Below are positions 1 to 9,069 of a DNA stretch of 64,000 nucleotides, piece after piece. The stretch is from an uncultured Lachnospiraceae bacterium (lineage in GTDB: Bacteria; Bacillota; Clostridia; Lachnospirales; Lachnospiraceae): positions 50,768 through 114,767 of the forward strand of contig CAKREB010000011.1 in the NCBI GenBank assembly GCA_934317005.1, given 5' to 3'. The translations under genes were made by a program, and so were the position numbers. Every line of letters begins with the position of its first letter. The stretch's first letter is position 1. Below the pieces are notes generated by a model. That model did no database searches. It was not told where the DNA came from and was given only the letters and a program-made list of their open reading frames with translations.

Positions 1-120
1 CTGGAAGTAACAGATGAAGTGTTTGAATCAGAACAGTCTGTTGTATTTGATGAGGCAGAGAACAGAATGCATACGATCAAGGCTGTCATGGTAGCAACAC
101 TTGGCGAGTTTGAGGATTAA
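1..120 (+). CDS. C-terminal fragment of an unidentified protein
   Basis: An open frame runs from the window edge to a TAA at 118-120 and encodes the last 39 residues of a protein that begins outside the window. The tail is acidic and ends GEFED. It stops 5 bases before birA, so the two are probably cotranscribed. I do not recognise the family from this fragment. Confidence 0.55.
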   Translation: MEVTDEVFESEQSVVFDEAENRMHTIKAVMVATLGEFED

Positions 121-125
121 AAGGC

Positions 126-1130
126 ATGAAAGAAAAGATACTAAAAGCTCTGCGTGAGGCAGAAGAGGGGTATATTTCCGGTTCCAGTCTGTGTGAACAG
201 TTTGGGGTGTCTAGACAGGCGGTATGGAAAAATATCACTGCACTTAAAGAATTTGGCTATGAGATAGAGTCTGTATCCAACAAGGGATATCGTCTTTTGG
301 CATCACCGGATAAGCTGTATGCGCCGGAAATTTTAAGTTATCTGCCGGAGGATTGTCTGTGTCAGAAGGTAGAATGTTTTGAAAGCATAGATTCTACGAA
401 TACAAAGGCAAAGCAGCTTGCAGAGCTGGGGGAAGCAGAAGGGACGCTTGTTATTGCAGAAGAGCAGACAGCAGGAAAAGGACGCCGTGGCAGAAATTGG
501 GCATCTAAGCCAAATGTCGGCATCTGGATGACGCTTCTTCTGCGTCCTGAGATTGCCCCCGAAAAGGTGTCCGGATTAACTCTTTTAACAGCGCTGGCAT
601 TGACCAAGGCAGTAAAGAAGGTGTGTGGTCTTAAGACAGAGATTAAATGGCCAAATGATGTTATTATTGCCAAAAAGAAAATTTGTGGTATACTTACGGA
701 GATGAGTTCTGAGGAAAATTATATCCATTATGCAGTAGTTGGTATTGGAATCAATGCCAATACAACGGATTTTCCGGAAGAATTACAGGAAAGAGCTACC
801 TCTATCTATTTAGAGGGAAAGAAGAAAGTAAACCGCAATGAGCTTGCAGCAGTCTGGGTATCCTATTTTTGCGAATATTATAAGCAGTTTGTAAAGGAGC
901 AGGATCTTTCCTTTGCAGTTGAAGAATATGATCAGTGCCTTGCCAACAAAGACAAAGAAGTAAAAGTATATTATGGCATGATCGAGCAGGCAGACGAGAA
1001 AAAGACAGATTGCGGAATCGCGCGGGGAATTGACAAAGAGGGCGCACTTTTGGTAGAACAAGAAGACGGAACGATTAAGAAAGTCGTATCCGGTGAAGTA
1101 TCTGTAAGGGGGATATATGGATATGTTTGA
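126..1130 (+). CDS. birA: Bifunctional biotin-[acetyl-CoA carboxylase] ligase / biotin operon repressor
   Basis: The 334-residue protein has the full-length BirA layout. Residues 1-65 form a winged helix-turn-helix (SGSSLCEQFGVSRQAVWKNI). A central ligase domain carries the biotinyl-AMP binding loop GKGRRGRNW near residue 117 and KWPNDV near residue 175, and a small C-terminal SH3-like domain follows. It activates biotin with ATP and attaches it to a lysine of biotin carboxyl carrier proteins; the N-terminal domain suggests it also represses biotin genes. The ATG is preceded by an AGGATTAAAAGG ribosome site in the end of the upstream gene. The gene overlaps the next one by 14 bases, so they form one operon. 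Confidence 0.95.
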   Translation: MKEKILKALREAEEGYISGSSLCEQFGVSRQAVWKNITALKEFGYEIESVSNKGYRLLASPDKLYAPEILSYLPEDCLCQKVECFESIDSTNTKAKQLAELGEAEGTLVIAEEQTAGKGRRGRNWASKPNVGIWMTLLLRPEIAPEKVSGLTLLTALALTKAVKKVCGLKTEIKWPNDVIIAKKKICGILTEMSSEENYIHYAVVGIGINANTTDFPEELQERATSIYLEGKKKVNRNELAAVWVSYFCEYYKQFVKEQDLSFAVEEYDQCLANKDKEVKVYYGMIEQADEKKTDCGIARGIDKEGALLVEQEDGTIKKVVSGEVSVRGIYGYV

Positions 1131-1503
1131 TAATACACCGGAGATTCAGGGTGATATTTTATGCGCAGCCAGTTCATATGAGGCGAAATACTATCTGAAT
1201 CCGGAATTTGAAGGTTTGCCGACTTCCATAAAAGAAGAACTGCAGATTATGTGTGTGTTGTACACGGCAGATGTTGGAGGAATCCTGACATTGCATTTTG
1301 ATGATTATGGAAATCTTCTGATGCATGTAACGGCGCAGGAGAATGACCTGTTGTTTGATGAGATTGGAAGTGTATTAAAGATTAAACAGATACAGGCACA
1401 GAAAAGGGAGCTTTTAGAAGCCTTAGAGTTATACTATAAGGCGACATTTTTACATGAGGATATTAGTGATCTTTTGGATGAAAGGGATAGCGACAGCCTA
1501 TAA
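1117..1503 (+). CDS. Conserved hypothetical protein, 128 aa (possibly DUF6145-type)
   Basis: A small acidic soluble protein without signal peptide or membrane segment. It starts inside the end of birA (14-base overlap, with GGGGG upstream of ATG) and lies directly before coaX, so translation is probably coupled. From memory a protein of this size between birA and coaX is common in Lachnospiraceae and is annotated DUF6145, but I cannot verify that here. No catalytic motif is visible. The central ILTLHFDDYGNLLMHV segment looks like a small beta sheet. Function unknown. Confidence 0.8.
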   Translation: MDMFDNTPEIQGDILCAASSYEAKYYLNPEFEGLPTSIKEELQIMCVLYTADVGGILTLHFDDYGNLLMHVTAQENDLLFDEIGSVLKIKQIQAQKRELLEALELYYKATFLHEDISDLLDERDSDSL

Positions 1504-1541
1504 GGATCACCGAAATTAATGCGAGATTGAGAGGATAAGAT

Positions 1542-2312
1542 ATGTTATTGGCAGTGGATGTTGGAAACACAGATATTACATTTGGCGTATTTGATGAGGA
1601 GCAGCTGATCGCCCGTTTTCGTTTTACTGTACAGGTGCCCCGTACTTCAGACGAATATGGTGAGCTTTTGTGTAATATTTTAGAGCAGAAGGGAGTTGCA
1701 CCGACACAGATTGATGAAGTGATCATTGCGTCTGTTGTGCCGAAGATGATGTATTCCTTTACCAGTGGTATCATCAAATATCTGCACTGTCATCCGATCG
1801 TAGTAGGAGCGGGCACAAGAACAGGAATCCGTATAGATACAGTGAATCCAAAGGAAATCGGTCCTGATCGTATTGTAGATGCTGTTAGTGCCTATGAGCA
1901 GTATGGAGGACCGGTGATTGTAGTGGATTATGGAACAGCGACGACATATGACCTTGTCACTGCAGATGGTGTGTTCCGTGGTGGTGTGATTAGCCCGGGA
2001 ATCCGTATTTCGGCGAATGCATTGTGGAACAATGCAGCGAATCTGCCGGAGATTGAGATTAAATGTCCCGGCAATGTGATAGCAAGAGAAACCATTACGG
2101 CAATGCAGGCAGGACTTTTCTATGGAACATTAGGACAGTCAGAGTATATTATCCGAAAGATTAAGGACGAAGCAGGAGTGCCGGATGCGAAGGTAATTGC
2201 AACAGGCGGTCTTGGTAAGATTATTTCAGAAAATACCGATGAGATTCAGATTTATGATGCTGATCTGACCTTGAAGGGACTTTTGTACATTTATCAGAAG
2301 CAAAAGCGTTAG
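1542..2312 (+). CDS. coaX: Type III pantothenate kinase
   Basis: A 256-residue ASKHA-fold kinase that phosphorylates pantothenate, the first step of coenzyme A synthesis. The N-terminus has the phosphate-binding motif VDVGNTDITFGVF, the middle has VVDYGTATTYDLV, and a late glycine-rich ATGGLG follows, as in CoaX enzymes. Length is normal. An AGGATAAGAT ribosome site precedes the ATG. It sits 38 bases after the small hypothetical gene and 32 bases before dusB, in a cofactor/housekeeping operon with birA. Confidence 0.95.
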   Translation: MLLAVDVGNTDITFGVFDEEQLIARFRFTVQVPRTSDEYGELLCNILEQKGVAPTQIDEVIIASVVPKMMYSFTSGIIKYLHCHPIVVGAGTRTGIRIDTVNPKEIGPDRIVDAVSAYEQYGGPVIVVDYGTATTYDLVTADGVFRGGVISPGIRISANALWNNAANLPEIEIKCPGNVIARETITAMQAGLFYGTLGQSEYIIRKIKDEAGVPDAKVIATGGLGKIISENTDEIQIYDADLTLKGLLYIYQKQKR

Positions 2313-2344
2313 CAGGCAGTTCAAAGGGAAAACGGAGAAACAGG

Positions 2345-3337
2345 ATGCGTGGTTTGAAGATAGGAAATGTAACGATTCCCGGCAATTTAATACTGGCACC
2401 GATGGCAGGGGTAACAGACCTGCCATTTCGTTTACTGTGCAAGGAACAGGGCGCGGATCTGGTCTATACAGAGATGATCAGTGCGAAAGGAATCTACTAT
2501 GGAAATAAGAATACAGAGAAGCTATGGGAGATTGATGAAACAGAGCGGCCGGCAGCCTTGCAGCTTTTTGGCTCTGATCCGGAACTCATGGCTGATATGG
2601 CACAAAAGATTGAGGAAAGAAACTTTGATATCTTAGATATCAATATGGGTTGTCCGGTGCCAAAGGTGGTAAATAACGGTGAGGGATCTGCTCTGATGAA
2701 AAACATAGAGCTTGCCGGAAAGATTGTTAAGGCAGTTTCTGACAGGTTAGAAAAGCCGGTCACTGTTAAGTTTCGCAAGGGATTTACAGAAGATACGGTT
2801 AATGCCGTAGAGTTTGCACAGTGTATGGAGGCAAACGGCGCAGCAGCAGTGGCGGTACATGGCAGGACAAGAGAGCAGTATTACAGTGGAAAGGCAGATT
2901 GGGAGATCATTGCGAAGGTGAAAGAGGCGGTGTCGATTCCGGTGATTGCCAGTGGAGATATCTTTTCAGCGGAGGATGCGATCCGCTGTGAGAGGGAAAC
3001 AGGATGTGATGGATTGATGTTAGGGCGCGGTGTGAGAGGAAATCCGTGGCTTTTTCATCAGATAAAAACATATCAGGAAACAGGTGTGTTAGAGGAAAAA
3101 CCGACTTTTGAGGAAGTTCTTGCGATGATCTTACGTCATGGAAGGATGCAGATGGAGTTTAAGGGAGAGTGTATGGGAATGCGTGAGATGCGAAAGCATG
3201 TTGCATGGTATACCGCAGGATATCCTCACTCAGCAAGTATACGGCGCAGGGTCAATGAAGTAGAGACGTATGAACAGCTTGAAAAGCTTTGCAGACAGGC
3301 AGGAGATGGCCTTAACAGAATGTTGACGGAACAATAG
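2345..3337 (+). CDS. dusB: tRNA-dihydrouridine synthase
   Basis: A 330-residue FMN-dependent TIM-barrel enzyme that reduces uridines in the tRNA D-loop. Visible motifs are LAPMAGVTDLPFR near residue 17, NMGCPVPKVV with the catalytic cysteine near residue 103, VKFRKG near 140 and GRTREQYYSGKADW near 172. The C-terminal helical tRNA-binding domain is present. GGAGAAACAGG precedes the ATG. It ends the birA-coaX operon and is followed by an intrinsic terminator. Confidence 0.94.
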   Translation: MRGLKIGNVTIPGNLILAPMAGVTDLPFRLLCKEQGADLVYTEMISAKGIYYGNKNTEKLWEIDETERPAALQLFGSDPELMADMAQKIEERNFDILDINMGCPVPKVVNNGEGSALMKNIELAGKIVKAVSDRLEKPVTVKFRKGFTEDTVNAVEFAQCMEANGAAAVAVHGRTREQYYSGKADWEIIAKVKEAVSIPVIASGDIFSAEDAIRCERETGCDGLMLGRGVRGNPWLFHQIKTYQETGVLEEKPTFEEVLAMILRHGRMQMEFKGECMGMREMRKHVAWYTAGYPHSASIRRRVNEVETYEQLEKLCRQAGDGLNRMLTEQ

Positions 3338-3382
3338 GGGCAGGGCGATTTTGGAAAAAAATATGTGACTAAAAAGATAGAG

Positions 3383-3412
3383 AAAAGTGCAAAAAGGTTT
3401 GCACTTTTTCTT
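3383..3412 (+). terminator. Rho-independent terminator after dusB
   Basis: An 11-bp perfect stem (AAAAGTGCAAA / TTTGCACTTTT) with a 4-base loop is followed by a short T-rich run. It lies 45 bases after the dusB stop and separates that operon from the mraY-like gene. Confidence 0.8.
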
Positions 3413-3438
3413 GTGGAAAGGGAAAAATATGATATAAT
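3411..3438 (+). promoter_or_regulatory. Sigma-A type promoter for the mraY-like gene
   Basis: TTGTGG (3411-3416), 16-bp spacer, TATAAT (3433-3438). The -35 abuts the preceding terminator. The predicted start near 3445 gives a leader of about 135 bases. Confidence 0.65.
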
Positions 3439-3444
3439 AAAAAG

Positions 3445-3579
3445 GGGACTTAGTGTCGAAAAAGTTGCTATTTAGGTGAATATGGTAAAACCAATGGCGA
3501 AGAATCTGACACGCTGGCTGCTTGCTGTGGTCAAAAAGTCTAATATATAAGAAACTATTCATACAGAGGAGGAAGAGGC
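3445..3579 (+). other. Long untranslated leader of the mraY-like gene
   Basis: About 135 bases lie between the predicted transcription start and the ATG at 3580, ending in a GAGGAGGAAGAGG ribosome site. Short self-complementary pieces are visible (GGTAAAACC; GCTGGCTGCTTGC), but no riboswitch class I know matches. No open frame with a good ribosome site was seen in it. Confidence 0.4.
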
Positions 3580-4530
3580 ATGTATTCACTGTTATCACAG
3601 TACATGACACTAAACCAGATTGCGATATGCAGCATTTTATTTGCTTTTATCGTAACATTTTTACTGCTTCGGTTCCCGGCTCCTTTTTTGCCAAAGGATC
3701 AGGGAAGAGAGTTTGCGGTAAATGGAGCATTGTCAAGGGGAAAGATTCGGGGTGTCGGATTGATACTGACCGTAGTATTTATTCTTTCTACTATATTGTT
3801 TTTGCCGATTTCGATGGAGTATATCATTTACTGCATCCTGCTGTTTGCCATGATGCTAAGCGGCTATTTGGATGACGCGGCGAAAAATCCCTGGAGTGAT
3901 TACAAGAAAGGGGCAATCGATCTTGTTCTGGCACTTTTGACGATGTGGAACTTTGTAAATTACAATGGAACGACAGTTCAGTTTGGAAGTTTTGTCTGGA
4001 AACTTCCGGTGGCAGTATACTTTATTTTAGGTGTGATTCTTATCTGGGTATCCATCAATGTCACAAACTGTTCGGACGGTGTCGATGGACTTTGTGCCAG
4101 CATTTGCTGTGTAACGTTATCGGCATTTGGCATTTTGTTTTCCAATATATTAAGGAACTATGCCGTTTCCGCTTTGGTTTTTGTAGCAATCCTTCTTGCA
4201 TATCTTTGCTTTAACTCAAAGCCGAGCAGTATGCTGATGGGAGATGCAGGTTCAAGAGCATTGGGATTTTATATTGCCGTGCTCGCCATGAAGACAGGAC
4301 ATCCGTTTATTTTCCTGCTTTTGGCAGCCGTTTTGATCGTAGATGGCGGTATTGGTCTGGTGAAAATATTTTTACTTCGCTTTTTCAAGATTGCCATTTT
4401 AAAGAATACGAGAACGCCTTTGCATGATCATGTTCGCAAGGAAAAGGACTGGTCAGATACGCAGGTCGTTTTTCGTTTCGCTATTATTCAGATATTATTT
4501 GTCATGATCGCAGCTATGATCTGTCTGTAA
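3580..4530 (+). CDS. mraY: MraY-like phospho-N-acetylmuramoyl-pentapeptide transferase
   Basis: A 316-residue polytopic membrane protein with about nine to ten hydrophobic helices. It belongs to the polyprenyl-phosphate N-acetylhexosamine-1-phosphate transferase family. MraY-type motifs are LDDAAKN, NCSDGVDGLCAS (the usual NxxDGxDGLA loop), MGDAGSRALGF and the C-terminal HDHVRKEKDWSDTQVVFRF, which matches the MraY HHHFEKKGW-type signature better than WecA. It should transfer phospho-MurNAc-pentapeptide to undecaprenyl phosphate (lipid I). It stands alone rather than in a dcw cluster, so it may be a second copy; I cannot tell from this window. Confidence 0.85.
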   Translation: MYSLLSQYMTLNQIAICSILFAFIVTFLLLRFPAPFLPKDQGREFAVNGALSRGKIRGVGLILTVVFILSTILFLPISMEYIIYCILLFAMMLSGYLDDAAKNPWSDYKKGAIDLVLALLTMWNFVNYNGTTVQFGSFVWKLPVAVYFILGVILIWVSINVTNCSDGVDGLCASICCVTLSAFGILFSNILRNYAVSALVFVAILLAYLCFNSKPSSMLMGDAGSRALGFYIAVLAMKTGHPFIFLLLAAVLIVDGGIGLVKIFLLRFFKIAILKNTRTPLHDHVRKEKDWSDTQVVFRFAIIQILFVMIAAMICL

Positions 4531-4596
4531 GACAGCATAGCAGACTGGCGATAGGACGTGACAGATGAGAAAATATATACAAGGAGGAAACTACTT

Positions 4597-6339
4597 ATGA
4601 GTAATGAGGTAGCAGGCAAAAATGCCGGAAATGAGAAAAAGAAAAGCACAGCGAAGATTCCTTTTATCAAAAGCATGAAGTTTCGTATTTTGTTGTGTGT
4701 GTTTATTAGTGCACTGATCGTAGGTGGGGTAATGATGGCGGTGATTCTTCCGGGAATCTCCAGTGAGTTAAAGTCAGTCAACAAAAACTATGTCTATGAT
4801 TTGGCAGAGTCCGTTGGGGAGGAACTTGATCTATTAGTGGAAAGTTCCGGTGTTGATACAACAAAGAACGAATTAGCAAAAGTTGCAGAGGGCGTTTCGA
4901 TTAAGGGAGTGGAGTCGAGTTATTGTTACATTGTAGGTAAAGATGGAACGATGCTGTATCATCCGACAGCAGATAAGATTGGTCAGTCTGTAGAAAATGC
5001 GGTAGTGAAGGGTGTTGTTGAGCAGCTAAAGTCCGGTCAGAAGGTAGAACCTGCGGTTGTAACATATAATTTTGATGGGGTCATAAAGTATGCAGCATAT
5101 TATGTAACAGAAAAGTCTGACTTTATCGCAGTTGTTTCTGCAGATGAATCGGATATTCTGGTACCGGTTACACATATGACATCAAGAACAGTTGGTGGTG
5201 CCGTGGCAGCATTGATCATCTGCCTGATCGTAGCTGCAGTATATATCAATATTATGCTTCGTGCGTTAGGCAGCATTACAGATGAAGTAGGAAAGCTTGC
5301 TTATATGGACTTTTCTGCAAATCCAAAGAACAGCTTCCTGTTAAAGCGTAACGATGAAATCGGAGCGATGGGCAAGGCTTTGGAAAATCTGCGTCATGAG
5401 TTAGTAGATGTCGTAGAAGGATTGAAAAAGCAGAGCGAGCATCTTTACGACGTATCTGAGGATTTACATCAGAAGTCAATGGAAACTTCCGGTGTCATTG
5501 ATCAGGTTGATTCCGCAGTACATGATATTGCAGATGGTGCAACTTCACAGGCAAATGAAACACAGTCTGCAACAGAGAATGTTCTTCTGATCGGTCGAAT
5601 GATTGAAGAAAGCAATGACAGTATTCAGGAGATCAGAGGAAATTCTCAGGAGATTCATCAGTCAGCTCTTGTGGCAGATGAAACGCTTCAGCAGTTAGTT
5701 AAGATCAATGCGCAGGTAAAGGATGCGATTGACCAGATTTACCAGCAGACACATACGACAAATGAGTCAGCAGGTAAGATCAAAGAGGCAGCGGCATTGA
5801 TCACAAGCATTGCAGAGGAAACCAATCTTCTGTCACTGAATGCATCCATTGAAGCGGCCAGAGCAGGAGAGCATGGACGTGGCTTCGCAGTCGTAGCAAA
5901 TCAGATTCAGAAGCTTGCAGAGCAGTCCAATGAATCTGCAAATCAGATTGAAGGTATCATATCTGAGCTGATCGAGGATTCTGAGCGTTCCGTAACGACG
6001 ATGGAAGAGGTTCGTGAGATTGTCAATGAACAGGATGCCAGCGTTAAGAAGACAGGCGAGATCTTTAAGACGGTGCAGAATGGAATTAACCTTTCTATTG
6101 AAGGAATTTCAAAGATTTCTGATGATACGGCTAAGATTGATGAAGCAAGAGTTGGTGTGACAGATACAGTACAGAATCTGACAGCGATTGCAGAAGAAAA
6201 TGCAGCAAGTACAGAAGAAACTTCAGCATCTGTTACACAGGTTCGTACTTCCGCAGAAGTAATCTCGCAGAGTGCACAGAGCTTAAATGATATTGCGATG
6301 GGCATTGAGGATACAATGAAGAAGTTTAAGGTAGATTAG
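4597..6339 (+). CDS. Methyl-accepting chemotaxis protein with single-Cache-type sensor
   Basis: A 580-residue transmembrane chemoreceptor. TM1 lies near residues 20-45. A periplasmic-type sensor region follows to about 195 (SYCYIVGKDGTMLYHPTADKIG is typical of Cache domains). TM2 is near 198-220, then HAMP, then a long coiled-coil signalling domain with the conserved hairpin tip EETNLLSLNASIEAARAGEHGRGF near 402-425. The start at 4597 is chosen because AAGGAGG lies 7 bases upstream; an in-frame ATG 39 bases earlier lacks a site. Ligand unknown. It is 66 bases after the mraY-like gene. Confidence 0.93.
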   Translation: MSNEVAGKNAGNEKKKSTAKIPFIKSMKFRILLCVFISALIVGGVMMAVILPGISSELKSVNKNYVYDLAESVGEELDLLVESSGVDTTKNELAKVAEGVSIKGVESSYCYIVGKDGTMLYHPTADKIGQSVENAVVKGVVEQLKSGQKVEPAVVTYNFDGVIKYAAYYVTEKSDFIAVVSADESDILVPVTHMTSRTVGGAVAALIICLIVAAVYINIMLRALGSITDEVGKLAYMDFSANPKNSFLLKRNDEIGAMGKALENLRHELVDVVEGLKKQSEHLYDVSEDLHQKSMETSGVIDQVDSAVHDIADGATSQANETQSATENVLLIGRMIEESNDSIQEIRGNSQEIHQSALVADETLQQLVKINAQVKDAIDQIYQQTHTTNESAGKIKEAAALITSIAEETNLLSLNASIEAARAGEHGRGFAVVANQIQKLAEQSNESANQIEGIISELIEDSERSVTTMEEVREIVNEQDASVKKTGEIFKTVQNGINLSIEGISKISDDTAKIDEARVGVTDTVQNLTAIAEENAASTEETSASVTQVRTSAEVISQSAQSLNDIAMGIEDTMKKFKVD

Positions 6340-6371
6340 TAGTATGCACAATGAAATAATCAAAGAATAAG

Positions 6372-6420
6372 AAAACTCCCCTGTCAGGAATTTTAGTGAT
6401 TTCCTGACAGGGGAGTTTTT
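6372..6420. terminator. Bidirectional terminator between the chemoreceptor and putP
   Basis: A 19-bp near-perfect stem (6372-6390 with 6401-6419) carries A-rich and T-rich ends on both sides, so it can terminate the convergent chemoreceptor (+) and putP (-) transcripts. Confidence 0.9.
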
Positions 6421-6480
6421 GGTTTTATAGTTATACGAAAGAAATTATGAAAGATTAAGCAATCGCTAAAAATGCTTTTG

Positions 6481-8007
6481 TTAAACGGATTCAAACTCTT
6501 CTACAATTTCCTTTGATGGTGGAGCAGTAAGCAGGCTTACAACTACGATAGCTAAGCTTGCACAGATAAATGCAGGGAGCAGTTCGTAGATATCCCATGC
6601 ACCACCAAGTGGACGGATCAGATATTTCCATACAAATACCATTACGCCACCAACAATCAGACCGGCGAGAGCACCGTTTCTGTTGGAACGTTTCCAAAAC
6701 AGAGCGAATAACATAACCGGACCGAAGGATGCTCCAAATCCTGCCCAGGCGAAAGAAACAATGTTAAAGACTGAACTGTTTGGATCGCGGGCAATAACCA
6801 CACCAATCACAGCGATAACGACTACCGTAAGTCTTGCAACGTTCATGGAAGCTTTCTTAGAAAGCTTCAGACCGAAGAAACCATTGAGAAGGTTTTCAGA
6901 TACGCTGGAAGAAGCGGCCAGAAGCTGGGAATCAGAAGTGGACATTGTGCAGGCTAAGATACCGGCAAGGATTAGTCCGGCAAAGATTACTGCGATGAAT
7001 CCATGCTTGCTTAATAACATAGCCAGACGAACAATTAAGGTTTCTGATTCGGAAGAGGCTGTAAACATTTCAAGATGTCCTGCCTTTGAAACGCTATATC
7101 CGACAATACCGATGAAAATAGCAACAAACATAGCGATGACAACCCAGATAGTAGCAATTCTTCTGGAAAGCTTTAATTTCTTCTCATCCTCTGTTCCCAT
7201 GAAGCGAAGAAGAATGTGTGGCATACCAAAGTAGCCAAGTCCCCATGCAAGGGTAGAAACGATGCTAAGGAAGCTATATGGCGTTGCTTTTTTCGTAACC
7301 ATATCATGAGTTTCGGTCAAACCAAGATAACCGGAAAGTGCAGCTGCATTGTCCATAACCGTATCTAAGCCGCCGGCGAGCGATACGCCGAAGAATACGA
7401 CGATGACTAATGCAATCGTCATAACGATGCTTTGAATCAGGTCGGTCGTACTTGCAGCCAAAAATCCACCTAAAGCCGTATAGGCAACGATAACGACGGC
7501 ACTTACGATCATAGCCGGAAAATATGGAATATGAAACAGCGTCGAAAAGAGCTTTCCACATGCGGCAAAGCCGGAAGCTGTATATGGTACAAAAAAGATG
7601 ACAATGATAAGAGCAGAGATTCCAAGAAGGAGCTTGCTGTTATCGCGATAACGGTTGGAAAAGAAATCCGGAATCGTTATCGAGTTGTTTGCTTTCACGC
7701 TGTAGCGGCGTAAACGCTTCGCAACAAAGAGCCAGTTTAAGTAAGTTCCGATACCAAGACCGATTGCAGTCCATCCGGCATCTGCAACACCGGTCAGATA
7801 GGCAAGTCCCGGAAGTCCCATAAGAAGCCAGCTGCTCATGTCAGATGCTTCAGCACTCATGGCAGTGACAAAAGGACCAAGTTTGCGGCCGCCAAGGTAG
7901 AAATCATTGACGTCGTTGTTCTTTTTGGAATAATAAACGCCGATGAGTACCATTGCGATTAAGTAAAAGATAATCACAGCGAGCATTCCAAGTGTTGTAC
8001 TTTTCAT
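6481..8007 (-). CDS. putP: Sodium/proline symporter, SSS family
   Basis: A 508-residue integral membrane protein with about 13 hydrophobic helices. PutP-type features are NDVNDFYLGGRKLGPFVTAMSAEASDMSSWLLMGLPG near the N-terminus (sodium and substrate-binding TM2) and the later ACTMSTSDSQLLAASSSVSENL region with conserved serines. Length is that of PutP. The ATG follows GAGGAAATGAT. It likely imports proline with Na+, though SSS substrates are hard to assign by eye. Its leader carries the hairpin/ribosome-site motif shared with two other genes in the window. Confidence 0.9.
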   Translation of the reverse strand: MKSTTLGMLAVIIFYLIAMVLIGVYYSKKNNDVNDFYLGGRKLGPFVTAMSAEASDMSSWLLMGLPGLAYLTGVADAGWTAIGLGIGTYLNWLFVAKRLRRYSVKANNSITIPDFFSNRYRDNSKLLLGISALIIVIFFVPYTASGFAACGKLFSTLFHIPYFPAMIVSAVVIVAYTALGGFLAASTTDLIQSIVMTIALVIVVFFGVSLAGGLDTVMDNAAALSGYLGLTETHDMVTKKATPYSFLSIVSTLAWGLGYFGMPHILLRFMGTEDEKKLKLSRRIATIWVVIAMFVAIFIGIVGYSVSKAGHLEMFTASSESETLIVRLAMLLSKHGFIAVIFAGLILAGILACTMSTSDSQLLAASSSVSENLLNGFFGLKLSKKASMNVARLTVVVIAVIGVVIARDPNSSVFNIVSFAWAGFGASFGPVMLFALFWKRSNRNGALAGLIVGGVMVFVWKYLIRPLGGAWDIYELLPAFICASLAIVVVSLLTAPPSKEIVEEFESV

Positions 8008-8011
8008 ATCA

Positions 8012-8065
8012 TTTCCTCATTTCTGCGCACATTGTTTGAAGATTAGAATTTGCGCCGGGTGCGCA
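8012..8065 (-). promoter_or_regulatory. Shared GCGCAC...GTGCGCA leader motif, copy 1 (putP)
   Basis: On the minus strand TGCGCAC (8065-8059) is followed 28 bases later by GTGCGCA (8030-8024), and then by GAAATGAGGA and the putP ATG. The two arms can pair, placing a stem directly upstream of the ribosome site. Two near-copies lie before 10967 and 48415. It could be an RNA regulatory element or a DNA operator pair. Confidence 0.6.
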
Positions 8066-8076
8066 CGAACACAAAT

Positions 8077-8105
8077 AAAATCTGTGTGAAAGACACACAG
8101 ATTTT
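8077..8105 (-). terminator. Terminator of the GH43-araC transcript
   Basis: A 12-bp perfect stem (AAAATCTGTGTG / CACACAGATTTT) with a 5-base loop, followed on the minus strand by a T-rich run. It lies just past the araC stop and overlaps the putP promoter region. Confidence 0.75.
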
Positions 8106-8134
8106 AGTATATCAAAAAATGTGTTATTGCGCAA
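8106..8134 (-). promoter_or_regulatory. Candidate putP promoter
   Basis: Minus-strand TTGCGC (8134-8129), 17-bp spacer, TATACT (8111-8106). The -10 is good, the -35 matches only TTG. The predicted start would place the shared hairpin motif within the 5' leader. Confidence 0.4.
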
Positions 8135-8141
8135 ATTTTAC

Positions 8142-9017
8142 TTATTGCTTAGAAGCAGCGGCAAGCTGTCGGTATTCACGGGGAGATGCCCCATAAAACT
8201 TATGAAATTGTCTGGAAAAATAGTTGCTGTCGCTATATCCGCATTTGAGTGCAATCTCAGAAATGGTATCGTTTTCGGAAAGCAGCAGATGGCAGGCATA
8301 CTGCATGCGGAGTGACAGGAGGTAGTTACCGGGTGTCATATGATAGGTGGCGGTGAAAAGCCTTGTAAAATGGCGCGTGGAAAGGTTTGACATAGAGGCC
8401 AGCGTATCAAGTGAGATCGTATCGGTAAAATTACTTTCCATATAGGAAACAGATTTTGCGATGTTCATGACATTTTCGATGTTTTCCTTTTCCGGTAAAT
8501 GATAGAAGCGGGACAGCTTCGTCACAAGAACCATAAAATAAGAAGAGAGTAACGTGATTCTTCCGGGTGCATTGGAGTGATATTCCTGCATCATTAAGTC
8601 GGTAAGCTTATGAATCTCTTCAAACTGCTGCAGATTAAGACTAAGGTGGCTTTGAAATTCATTATTCTTAGTCAGATACGGTTCCAGTACAAAGAGTGCA
8701 TGAAAACCGGTCAGTTGTCGGATATCATATTCTGAGTTTTGTAGAAAGTTAGGTTGGAACATGACATTACAGATCTGCAGCTGGTTGGTATCCTCGTAAC
8801 CATGTGCCACATCATGCCCCAGTACAAAGACATCCCCTTTTTTAATAAAGTAGGAATCATGATTGACATGGTGCATGGCGGTTCCGTTCATAACAATGAC
8901 AAGCTCAGAAAAGTCAGCGTGATAGTGCATGAGCAGATCGCTTTCGTGATGCCCATATTGTATAAAGAAAGGAAAGGATTCATCTCTTGTAAAGTAATTC
9001 AAATACATTGGTTCCAT
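8142..9017 (-). CDS. AraC-family transcriptional regulator
   Basis: A 291-residue regulator with an N-terminal cupin-like sugar-sensing half (HYHADFSELVIVMNGTAMH) and a C-terminal double helix-turn-helix (about residues 185-285, ending GYSDSNYFSRQFHKFYGASPREYR, the classic AraC signature). GGAGG precedes the ATG. It lies 52 bases after the GH43 gene on the same strand, so the two are probably one transcript. It likely controls that glycosidase and perhaps neighbouring transport genes in response to a plant-derived sugar. Confidence 0.92.
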   Translation of the reverse strand: MEPMYLNYFTRDESFPFFIQYGHHESDLLMHYHADFSELVIVMNGTAMHHVNHDSYFIKKGDVFVLGHDVAHGYEDTNQLQICNVMFQPNFLQNSEYDIRQLTGFHALFVLEPYLTKNNEFQSHLSLNLQQFEEIHKLTDLMMQEYHSNAPGRITLLSSYFMVLVTKLSRFYHLPEKENIENVMNIAKSVSYMESNFTDTISLDTLASMSNLSTRHFTRLFTATYHMTPGNYLLSLRMQYACHLLLSENDTISEIALKCGYSDSNYFSRQFHKFYGASPREYRQLAAASKQ

Positions 9018-9069
9018 AGGGTACCTCCATCATTCTAATTTAAGGAATGGTTTGTATGTCGGTGTCCGG

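Noticed and set aside
3445..3579. Assigning the mraY-like leader to a c-di-GMP, ZTP or T-box element
   Set aside because: None of the conserved cores of these classes could be found.
6683..7234. A 183-codon open frame on the plus strand inside putP
   Set aside because: Antisense to a well-supported symporter gene and without family motifs or ribosome site.
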